Assembly: GCA_018882625.1 (NCBI GenBank)
Contig: VERO01000071.1
Location: 1-9,794, forward strand
From: Phycisphaerales bacterium
Lineage (GTDB): Bacteria > Planctomycetota > Phycisphaerae > Phycisphaerales > SM1A02
Length of the DNA stretch: 9,794 nt
Direction: 5' to 3'
The position numbers and the translations under genes were made by a program. Below the pieces are notes generated by a model that did no database searches, was not told where the DNA came from, and worked only from the letters and a program-made list of their open reading frames with translations. Shown one piece after another: positions 1 through 8,819 of this stretch (position 1 is its first letter; the number at the start of each line of letters is the position of its first letter).

Positions 1-265
1 CGGCGAAGTTCGCGGCGCTGATGGGCGCGTTCGTCTCGTCGAGCTCGATCAGGATCGGCCCCATCGACGTCATGAAGCGCACGAACGACACCTTCTCCTG
101 CGCTGGAGCGGAGGGGGCTGGGGCTGCTGCGGCGCCAGATGCGGGCGGCACGGCCGGCTTGGCGGGCTCGGCCTGGCGCGGCATGGCCAACGCGGTGAAC
201 GCAGTGGCGGAGGCGAGGGCTGCCGCGACGGTCGCGGTTCGGGAGATTCGGTGAGAGCTCGTCAT
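1..265 (-). CDS. Exported cyclophilin-type peptidyl-prolyl cis-trans isomerase, N-terminal part (runs off left edge)
   Basis: Eighty-eight codons are visible from an ATG at 265 reading leftwards; there is no stop before the window ends, so this is a 5' fragment. Residues 1-30 look like a Sec signal peptide: basic start (MTSSHRISR), then an Ala/Thr/Leu-rich stretch to about residue 27. Residues 31-56 are an Ala/Pro-rich linker. From residue 58 the sequence matches the start of a cyclophilin domain: a beta strand, TSMGPILIELDE, then NAPISAANF, equivalent to the family pattern G.I.IEL....AP.tv.NF. Cyclophilins catalyse cis-trans isomerisation of X-Pro bonds; with this leader it should act in the periplasm or be membrane-anchored. 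The catalytic Arg, Phe and Trp/His residues lie beyond the edge, so activity cannot be judged. A weak GGAA lies 7 bases before the ATG. It is transcribed divergently from the cytochrome c synthase gene. Confidence 0.87.
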   Translation of the reverse strand, partial: MTSSHRISRTATVAAALASATAFTALAMPRQAEPAKPAVPPASGAAAAPAPSAPAQEKVSFVRFMTSMGPILIELDETNAPISAANFA

Positions 266-346
266 GGCGATGTTCCGGGGTTCGGGCGGGGGCGCGCGGT
301 GGCGTGACAGCCCCTCATCGTAGGGACGAACGCCTAGCATCGCACG
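266..346. promoter_or_regulatory. Divergent intergenic region between cyclophilin and fused ResB/CcsA genes
   Basis: These 81 bases must hold the promoters of both flanking genes. On the plus strand a TAGCAT hexamer (335-340) sits 6 bases before the ATG of the ResB/CcsA gene; it matches the sigma-70 -10 consensus at 4 of 6 positions, but no well-spaced -35 is visible (GTGACA at 304-309 is 25 bases away). On the minus strand TACGAT (322 down to 317) is a 4-of-6 match that would give the cyclophilin mRNA a leader of about 45 bases. No Shine-Dalgarno sequence precedes position 347. The 8-mer CCTAGCAT at 333-340 recurs in the other divergent region. Assignment is by position and weak motif matches only. 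Confidence 0.35.
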
Positions 347-3300
347 ATGCCCGCGCCGGTGCGTTCCGCTCTTGACCTGCTCAGCTCGGTGCGCCTCGGC
401 ATCGTGCTGCTGGTCATCCTGTTCGTGTACATGAGCGTCGGCAGCGCGGGGGTCCTGTATCCCGAGCACCCCAACATCCTGCACCCGGACGCGTGGGCCC
501 ATGACCAGCTGCGCCAGTGGCGTCCGTTCGAGATGACCGAGTTCGAGTGGTTCCACTGGTGGCCCTTCGACCTGATGATCGGGCTGCTTGCGGCCAACAT
601 CATCGTGACGACGCTGAGGCGCATCCCCCTGAAGCCCGTCAACTTCGGGGTGTGGATGATCCATGCCGGCGTGATCGTGCTCATCGTGGGCAGCTTCATC
701 TACTTCAACGCGAAGGTGGAGGGCGATGCGCCGGTGGCCCGGCGCAAGGTCGTGGTCGCGCTCGCGGACGGCAGCGACACCGTCGAGGTGCTGGCGTCCC
801 CGGGAGCGCGGGCCTCGCTCGGGTCCGGTCCGGCCCGCTACGAGGTGGAGGTCGCGTCCATCGATCCATCCTGGGAGATCCTCTCCGGCGATGACTCTGG
901 TGCGCGCGCGTACTCCGTCACGCTCATGGTGCAGTCGCCGTCGCGGCAGTTCATGCGGCAGCTCGTGGACGGCAAGCCCGAGTACACCGAGGACCTCATC
1001 CTCACGTCCGACCCTCAGCAGCCCATGAGGCGCGCACGCAAGGAGCTTGGAGCGCCGCTGGTGGACGAGGGCATCGTGATGTCGATGGCCTACGAGACCC
1101 AGGGATGGTTCTACCTGCGCAACGACCTGGTCAAGAGCTGGGCGATCTACGTGCGCAGGCCCGGCGAGTCCGCATGGGTGGAGCGGCGCATCAGCGGGCT
1201 GCCGCTCTACAACGACTACATCTCCGACCGCGCCCATGTGTTCGAGGCGCCTGGCGCGCCGCCAATGCCGATTGACCCGATCGACGTCGCAGCGCCGGCA
1301 ACCGACGCGAAGGATCCCTTCCCGGACGTCACGTTCCAGCTGACCGGATTCCTCAGGTATGCGCAGACGCGCTCGCGGCTCGTACCGGGATCGTCCGCAT
1401 CTCCGCTCAACCCCGTCGCCATGGTCGACATGACGGGTCCCGACGGGCAGAAGGCATCGTTCACGCTGGCGGCCTTCGATCCCGCATCAGCCAGCGAGAG
1501 CGAGGGGCTTCTCCGCCTGCGGTGGGCGCCCGACAGCGCGTCCTTCGACCGCATGGCCGCTCCGCCGACCCTCACGATCCGCATACCCGCGGCAGGCATC
1601 GACACGCGCATCGCGCTGCGCGACATCAAGGAGCCTGAGGCCGACGGCCATCCTGCATGGCGTGCCCTCGGCGGCGATGGAACGCCGTGGGCCTGGCGCC
1701 TGATCGCGGTGCAGGAGGACCTCCCGGTCGGGGCGCGCTCCGCGAGCGTGGCGGTGGTGGAGTTCCGCACTCCGACGGGCACGATTCGCCGCTGGGTGTT
1801 CGATGACCCGGCGCTCACGCGTGACGTGCAGGGCGACGGATCTGGAGATGCGGCGCACGGTGCGGGCCCGGTGGCGCCCGATCCGTCGGTCGAGGCGGAG
1901 TTCGCGCCCGGGTCTGGCCGTGCGCTCGTATCGCTGATCGCCGGGCCCGAGCCTGGCCAGCTCCGGCTGGTGTCTTCCGTGCTGCCCGGCGAGCCGCGCG
2001 TGCAGCCTGTGACCGTAGGGCAGCCGATGACGCTCCCTGCGGGCATCACCATGCGCGTGTCGAGCTTCGACGCGCGCGCCATCGTGGAAACCCGTCCTCT
2101 GGTGGTGCCGAAGTCGCAGCGCGTGCGCGACGCGCGCGAGCTGTTCGCGCAGGTCCGCCTGCAGGCGCCGGACGGCCGGAGCCAGTGGCTCGAGTACAGC
2201 CCGTACCCTTTCGATGACCAGCGCTTTGCGCTGCGCCGTCATCCGTACAGGCCAGTGACCGTGACCCTTGGAGACGGGCGTCAGGTCGAGGTGCTCTTCT
2301 CGCGCCAGCGGATGCCGCTGCCCGAGCCTGTGGCGCTGGAGACGTTCGAGCTCGCGACCCACATCGGCGGCTACACGGGAGATGCGACGACCATCCGCGA
2401 CTACACCAGCATGCTCCGGTTCCAGGATGCGGCGACAGGCTCGTGGACCGAACCGGTGCAGGTCAGCGTGAACGACCCCGTCGAGCGCAAGGGACTCTGG
2501 TACTTCCAGTCGCAGTGGGATCCGCCCGACGGGGCCCGGTTCGAGGGAGATCGCGCATCCATGGGACTCAACTACACCGTGCTCGGCGTCGGCAACCGCG
2601 AGGGCGTCCACATCCAGCTCGCAGGCTGCGTGCTCGCGACCCTTGGGATGGTCTACGCCTTCTATGTCAAGCCGATGATCCGCAGGCGCGCACGCGCGGC
2701 GGTGCTGCGGTCCATGCCGGCGAGGCCTGCGGTGGCGGGTCTTGCGCTGTGCGCTGCGCTCGCGTGGATCGCCGAGGCGCCGGCGCAGGCTTCGGACCCG
2801 CCCGCCCAGGCTCCGGCCGCGCAGTCCGCTGAGGCCCCATTCGCCGCGCAGGTGGACCTCTCGCCGCTGGCGACGGTCGCCGTGCAGAACGACGGTCGCA
2901 TCAAGAGCTTCCCCTCATTCGCGTCGCAGATGATGTCCTTCGTCAGCGGGCCTCGGCGCATTCACGGGCAGTCGCCCGAGTTCACGTACCTCGACATGAT
3001 GCTGCGCCCGGAGGCCTACGGCGATGCCGACGTGATCTGGGTGAAGGGCGCTCCCGTGCGCAAGCCCATCGCGGACGCGCTGCGCCGCGCCGATCCGCAG
3101 CTCGAGGAGCGCATGCGCGCATTCGAGCGCACCGGCCTCGTCTCGAAGGACCTGCTCGCGCGCGCCGAGGTGCAGCCTGTGCTGCGCGCGCTCGAGTCGG
3201 ACCTCCTCCGCACGGCCAAGGCGATGGACCAGGTGCGCGGCGCGCTCACGGTGATGCGGCCCGAGTACCTGCTCGACCGGCTGCGCATCGTGCCATCCTC

Positions 3301-4453
3301 GGCCTCGAGCCCTGACGGCAAGTGGCATGGCATCGCCGAGGTGATGCTCCTGTCGGCGGACCAGGACCGCGTCGCGCGTGCAGGTCTCGCCGCGCAGCCC
3401 GTCGCGGGCATCGACGAGGCATCGCAGCGTCGCGTCGCGGACGCCTGGAAGGGCGTCGTCGAGGGATGGACCTCCGGCGATGCCGAGGTGGTGAACGCGT
3501 CAGTGGCGTCGCTGGCCGATGCGCTGCATGCGGTGAACGCCTCCGGCTACCCCGACCGCACCCGGCTCGAGTGGGAGTCGTGGTACTTCGCGAACCGCAA
3601 CATGACGTGGGTGTGGCTGCCCTACGCCATCGCATCTGTGGTGCTGCTGATCGGCGTGGTCTACCGGTGGCCGCGCACGCGCGCGGTGGGCATGGCGCTG
3701 TTTGCGCTGTCGCTGCTGCTGCAGACGGCCGCCGTCGGCCTGCGGTGGTGGATCGCGCAGCGGTGGCCGAACTCCAACATGTTCGAGGCCGTGACCACGG
3801 CGAGCTGGTTCGGTGCGGTCGCCGCGCTGCCCATCGAGTGGTGGCTGCGCAGGCGCGCCGCCGCTGGGCTCGTGGCGCTCGCCGCCGGCGTGTCCTGCGC
3901 GGTGGCGCTCATGTCCGCGCACTTCCTGCCGGTGCAGCTCAATCCGGCCGTGTCGAACATGATGCCGGTGCTGCATGACGTGTGGCTGTACATCCACGCC
4001 AACGTGATCATCGTCAGCTACGGCCTCATCTTCATGGCCGCGGTGACCGCGATGATGTACATCGTGTGGCGCGCGCGGGGCGGTGCGCCCGCCTTCGCGC
4101 GCGTGGGCGGCGGCAGCTTCCAGTGGGGCACCGAGGGCGCCGGCGGATTCGGCGAGGTGCTCGATGGCGTCACCATGCTGCTGATGCAGGCGTCGTTCGT
4201 GCTGCTGTGGGCCGGCATCGCGATGGGCGCGATCTGGGCGGACCACTCGTGGGGCCGGCCGTGGGGGTGGGACCCGAAGGAGGTCTTCGCGCTCAACACG
4301 TTCGTGGTGTTCGCGATCCTGGTGCATGTGCGGCTGACCAGCGGCGACAAGGGACTGTGGACGGCGTGGCTCGCGGTGGCTGGCGCCGCCGTGATGCTCT
4401 TCAACTGGATCGTGATCAACTTCGTGATCACGGGTCTGCACAGCTACGCATGA
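347..4453 (+). CDS. ccsBA: Fused ResB-CcsA (CcsBA) cytochrome c synthase, System II
   Basis: 1368 residues. CcsBA carries heme across the inner membrane and attaches it to CxxCH motifs of apocytochromes c on the outer face. ResB half: membrane segments near 17-35, 73-90 and 99-119, a large periplasmic domain (about 120-753), and a fourth segment at 754-775. A hydrophobic, signal-like stretch (793-812) leads to a second periplasmic domain (about 813-1085) opening with the CcsA-type motif DGRIK (849-853). CcsA half: several membrane segments (from 1088 to about 1360), NSNMFEA (1142-1148) and the WWD signature WGWDPKE (1306-1312). Candidate heme-ligand histidines are H106, H1217, H1327 and H1365; the spacing of the last three (110 and 38) resembles P-His1, TM-His2 and P-His2 of characterised CcsBA. 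The C-terminus GLHSYA is the usual family end. An in-frame TAG at 335 bounds the start. It is longer than the roughly 900-1100 residues usual for fused forms. The next gene overlaps its stop. Confidence 0.94.
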   Translation: MPAPVRSALDLLSSVRLGIVLLVILFVYMSVGSAGVLYPEHPNILHPDAWAHDQLRQWRPFEMTEFEWFHWWPFDLMIGLLAANIIVTTLRRIPLKPVNFGVWMIHAGVIVLIVGSFIYFNAKVEGDAPVARRKVVVALADGSDTVEVLASPGARASLGSGPARYEVEVASIDPSWEILSGDDSGARAYSVTLMVQSPSRQFMRQLVDGKPEYTEDLILTSDPQQPMRRARKELGAPLVDEGIVMSMAYETQGWFYLRNDLVKSWAIYVRRPGESAWVERRISGLPLYNDYISDRAHVFEAPGAPPMPIDPIDVAAPATDAKDPFPDVTFQLTGFLRYAQTRSRLVPGSSASPLNPVAMVDMTGPDGQKASFTLAAFDPASASESEGLLRLRWAPDSASFDRMAAPPTLTIRIPAAGIDTRIALRDIKEPEADGHPAWRALGGDGTPWAWRLIAVQEDLPVGARSASVAVVEFRTPTGTIRRWVFDDPALTRDVQGDGSGDAAHGAGPVAPDPSVEAEFAPGSGRALVSLIAGPEPGQLRLVSSVLPGEPRVQPVTVGQPMTLPAGITMRVSSFDARAIVETRPLVVPKSQRVRDARELFAQVRLQAPDGRSQWLEYSPYPFDDQRFALRRHPYRPVTVTLGDGRQVEVLFSRQRMPLPEPVALETFELATHIGGYTGDATTIRDYTSMLRFQDAATGSWTEPVQVSVNDPVERKGLWYFQSQWDPPDGARFEGDRASMGLNYTVLGVGNREGVHIQLAGCVLATLGMVYAFYVKPMIRRRARAAVLRSMPARPAVAGLALCAALAWIAEAPAQASDPPAQAPAAQSAEAPFAAQVDLSPLATVAVQNDGRIKSFPSFASQMMSFVSGPRRIHGQSPEFTYLDMMLRPEAYGDADVIWVKGAPVRKPIADALRRADPQLEERMRAFERTGLVSKDLLARAEVQPVLRALESDLLRTAKAMDQVRGALTVMRPEYLLDRLRIVPSSASSPDGKWHGIAEVMLLSADQDRVARAGLAAQPVAGIDEASQRRVADAWKGVVEGWTSGDAEVVNASVASLADALHAVNASGYPDRTRLEWESWYFANRNMTWVWLPYAIASVVLLIGVVYRWPRTRAVGMALFALSLLLQTAAVGLRWWIAQRWPNSNMFEAVTTASWFGAVAALPIEWWLRRRAAAGLVALAAGVSCAVALMSAHFLPVQLNPAVSNMMPVLHDVWLYIHANVIIVSYGLIFMAAVTAMMYIVWRARGGAPAFARVGGGSFQWGTEGAGGFGEVLDGVTMLLMQASFVLLWAGIAMGAIWADHSWGRPWGWDPKEVFALNTFVVFAILVHVRLTSGDKGLWTAWLAVAGAAVMLFNWIVINFVITGLHSYA

Positions 4454-6244
4454 TGGATCGGCCTCACGCGGCCCGCCCGCCGATGGCGCCCAGGACGCAG
4501 GCGGCGCTCATCCTCGCGTGCTGCGCGCTGGCATACGCGACGGTGCCGTGGGCCGGATGGGTGTGGGACGATGACTCCTACGTCACGGCGAACGCCATGC
4601 TCCGCGACCCCGGCGGCCCATGGCGCGCATGGATGCCGGGTGAGACGCCGCAGTACTACCCGGTGCTGTTCACGCTCTTCTGGTTCGAGTTCCGGCTCTT
4701 CGGCACCGATCCGCTCGGCTGGCACCTCGTCAACTGGGCCGCGCATGCTGCCGCGTCCCTGGCGCTGTGGCGCGTGCTTCTGAGGATGCGCGTGCCGGGC
4801 GCGTGGCCGGTCGCGCTGCTGTGGGCAGTGCACCCGATGTGCTGCGAGAGCGTGGCGTGGGTGACGGAGGGCAAGAACACGTTCTCGATGCTGGCGATGT
4901 GCGCATCGGCGCTGGTGTGGTTCCGCGGGCGCGACCGCGCGCTGGAGTGGCGTGCCGCGCATGGTGCCTCGGGAGCTTCCGCCGGGCCTCGCTCCGGCAG
5001 CGCCATCGGCGTGGGCGCGTGGGCTGCGAGCATGGCGCTGTTCCTGGTCGCGATGGGCTGCAAGACGACAGCGGTGGCGCTGCCTGTGATGATCCTGGCA
5101 GGCGAGTGGTGGCGCGGATGGCGGCCGCGCGAGGGCCGCGGGATGATCGTGGCGCTGGTGCCGTTCCTCGTGCTCGGAGTGCCGATGGGCCTGTTCACCG
5201 CGTGGGTGGAGGCAACCCATGTCGGCGCGTTCGGTCCCGAGTTCTCGCACGGCACTCTGCCTCGCCTCGCGATCGCGTGCATGTCGCTCCTGTTCTACCC
5301 GGCCATGGCGCTGTGGCCGGTCGAGCTGAGCTTCATCTATCCGAGGTGGCCGACCGCAGCGCCTGATGCGCAGGGCTGGCTGGCGGTCGCTGCAGTCGCC
5401 GCGGTCGCCGCATGGGCGTCGGCGCGCGCGTGGCGTGGGGCGCCGGGGATGCTGCTGTGCGTGCTGTGCTACGGGGCGGCCATCTTCCCCGCCCTTGGAT
5501 TCATCAACGTATGGCCGCACCGCTACAGCTTCGTCGCGGACCACTTCGCGTATGTCGCGCTGGTCCCGCTCCTGGCGCTCGCGGTCGCGGCTGCCGGCGC
5601 GGGCATCGCCCGCCTGTCGCGTGACGCGCGGTTCGGACGCACGCTGCTGGCCGCGGCGGTGACCGGCTTCGTCGCGCTCACCGCCGTGCGCACGCTGGAC
5701 TACCGCGATGAGGAGTCGCTGTGGCGGGCCACGGTGGCCACCAACCCGGCAGGATGGATGCCGCGCGACAACCTCGCGGGCCTGCTGCTGGCGCGTGCGC
5801 GCGATGCGGCGCAGGCGGGCGACGCCGAGGCAGCCGCTGCACTCGCCACCGAGGCGCTCGAGCACGATGCGGTGGCCGCCCAGGACCCGAGTGCCGACTT
5901 CACCGTCTACTCGAACATGAGTGAGGCGCTGCGGATGCTCGGACGGATCGACGAGTCCCTCGCGGCCATCGACATGGCCATCGCGCGGGCGCCCGGTCAC
6001 GCGAATGCGGCATGGCAGAGGGCACGGCTGCTTGAGGTCTCGGGGAGATTCGATCTCGCGGCGCGCGCCTACGGGGATGCGGCGAGCCTGCCGGGCGCAA
6101 CCGTGGACATGGCGCTCGACAGGGTGCGCGCCCTCGCGAGGTCCGGTCGTCCCGAGGACGCGTCGCGCGAGCTTGATGCGCTCGAGGCGCGCATGGGGGG
6201 GGCGGCGCACCCGCTGGCGCCGGCGCTGCGCGACCTGCGTGCGC

Positions 6245-7657
<1,413 letters not shown>

Positions 7658-7737
7658 GCACACCAAGATAGCCCGGGACGCCCATAGGCCGGGCACCTGA
7701 TGGTGCGCCGCAGCGGTGGCGCGGCAGGGGCGCGCGC
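7658..7737 (-). promoter_or_regulatory. Intergenic spacer upstream of enolase
   Basis: The 80 bases lie between the stop of the dehydrogenase and the enolase start, both on the minus strand. TATCTT (7670 down to 7665) is a -10-like hexamer (4 of 6) placed 7 bases before the enolase ATG; no -35 at normal spacing and no Shine-Dalgarno were seen. Two short inverted repeats occur: GCACC/GGTGC around a TGAT loop (7693-7706), and GCGCC/GGCGC (7705-7722). Neither is followed by a T-run on the minus strand, so they are poor intrinsic terminators. Enolase could be read from the dehydrogenase promoter, from its own promoter here, or both. Confidence 0.35.
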
Positions 7738-8697
7738 TCAGGCCGGCCAACGAGGCTCGCGCCCGGTCAGCACGGCGATCACGTCGCGCACCACCCAGCT
7801 CATGTTCTCGAGCGCGGTCGTGGTGCGGCTGGCCAGGTGCGGCGCAAGGTGCGCGTTCGGGAGCCCAAGCAGGGGATTCGAGGCCGTGAACGGCTCAGGG
7901 TCGTGCACGTCGAGCATCGCCATCGCGGCGGGGTTCTCGCGCATGAACGCCGCGAGCGCATCGTGGTCGACCACGAATCCCCGGCTCGTGTTGAGGAATA
8001 TCACGTCGGGCCGCATCATCCGCACAACGTCGGGCCCGACGAGGTGGCGGTTGGCCGGCCGCCCATCCACGTGCACCGAGATCACGTCGCTCTCCGCGAA
8101 CAGCGTGCGCATGTCGACGCACTCGGCGCCGTGGCGATCGCGCTCCGGGATCTGCCTGATGTCGCAGTAGCGGACCGTGAAGCCGATCGCCTGCGCCACG
8201 TGCGCGAGCCTCGATCCGATCCGGCCCATGCCGAGGATCCCGAGCGAGCGCTCGCTCATCTGCCAGAGGCCGCAGACCTCCTCGCGGATCGCATCCCACT
8301 CCTGCCGCGGCACCGCGCGGTCCAGGAAGAGCCGCGGCCGCAGGGCGTCGCACAGCAGGCAGATCACGTACTCCACCACCGCCTGGGTGTTCGAGTCGGG
8401 CGTGTAGACGACACGCACCCCTCGTGCGCGGCACGCATTGAGGCAGACGTTGTCCAGTCCGACGCCGCCCCGGCCGACGACCTTCAGCGAGGGAAGCTGC
8501 ACCAGAAGGTCCTCGTCGACCCTCGTGTACGTACGCACCACGAGTCCCCGCGCGCGCTGCGCACAGTCCTCGAACTCCGGCGTTCCCGGCTGCGCTCTCA
8601 CGACCGTGGCGTGCCGGTTCAGCCACGCGAGGGCTGGATCGGAGAGCTGCTCCGTCACCAGGACGGTCGGCGGGGTGGGATCGATGGGCGCTGGCAT
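7738..8697 (-). CDS. D-isomer-specific 2-hydroxyacid dehydrogenase (phosphoglycerate dehydrogenase-like, no ACT domain)
   Basis: 319 residues. Family members are NAD(P)-dependent cytosolic enzymes that oxidise a D-2-hydroxy acid or reduce the 2-oxo acid. Visible: GRGGVGLDNV (75-84) in the substrate domain; Rossmann motif GMGRIG (156-161) with Asp at 179, which favours NAD over NADP; and the catalytic triad R239 (NTSRG), E268 (DVHDPEP) and H287 (APH). The start at 8697 puts the first beta strand (PTVLVTEQL) at residues 10-18; the frame stays open upstream to about 9024, but that stretch is Pro/Arg-rich shadow of the divergent subtilase gene. The protein is about 90 residues shorter than E. coli SerA and lacks its regulatory ACT domain. 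The GxGLDN motif and the enolase neighbour suggest 3-phosphoglycerate dehydrogenase (serine synthesis); glyoxylate or hydroxypyruvate reductase is equally possible from sequence. No Shine-Dalgarno is visible. Confidence 0.93.
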   Translation of the reverse strand: MPAPIDPTPPTVLVTEQLSDPALAWLNRHATVVRAQPGTPEFEDCAQRARGLVVRTYTRVDEDLLVQLPSLKVVGRGGVGLDNVCLNACRARGVRVVYTPDSNTQAVVEYVICLLCDALRPRLFLDRAVPRQEWDAIREEVCGLWQMSERSLGILGMGRIGSRLAHVAQAIGFTVRYCDIRQIPERDRHGAECVDMRTLFAESDVISVHVDGRPANRHLVGPDVVRMMRPDVIFLNTSRGFVVDHDALAAFMRENPAAMAMLDVHDPEPFTASNPLLGLPNAHLAPHLASRTTTALENMSWVVRDVIAVLTGREPRWPA

Positions 8698-8819
8698 AGG
8701 GACGCAGTCGGGAGGAACCCACAAGGCGCTCGGCCAGCCCCCACTGGGCAAGATTCCTGCGCGCCAAAGAGGACGAAATCCCTTGTCTGGGAACGCGGGG
8801 ATGCTAGGGTTGGACGCTG
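8698..8819. promoter_or_regulatory. Divergent intergenic region between dehydrogenase and subtilase genes
   Basis: These 122 bases must drive both flanking genes. On the plus strand TTGTCT (8783-8788), a 16-base spacer and TAGGGT (8805-8810) make a loose sigma-70-like promoter (4 of 6 and 3 of 6) whose transcript would begin only a few bases before the subtilase ATG at 8820. I could not pick a convincing promoter for the dehydrogenase on the minus strand, and no clear Shine-Dalgarno serves either gene. ATGCTAGG (8801-8808) is the reverse complement of the CCTAGCAT found before ccsBA. Confidence 0.35.

Noticed and set aside
1216..2611. Two minus-strand open frames antisense to the ResB domain
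   Set aside because: Composition typical of shadow frames (Arg/Ser/Pro or Arg/His-rich); the plus strand is a continuous, recognised coding region.
3982..4449. Upstream extension of the TPR-protein frame inside ccsBA
   Set aside because: The translation is Arg/His/Gly-rich shadow sequence in an alternate frame of a strongly supported CcsA domain; protein-like sequence begins at the ATG of 4450.
7693..7722. Inverted repeats after the dehydrogenase stop as an intrinsic terminator
   Set aside because: Stems are only about 5 bp without a mismatch on the minus strand, and no T-run follows; short GC-rich hairpins are common by chance here.
7658..7750. Upstream extension of the enolase frame
   Set aside because: The 31 extra residues have no enolase similarity; the MFTIADIRARQILDSRGNPT start aligns with the family N-terminus.
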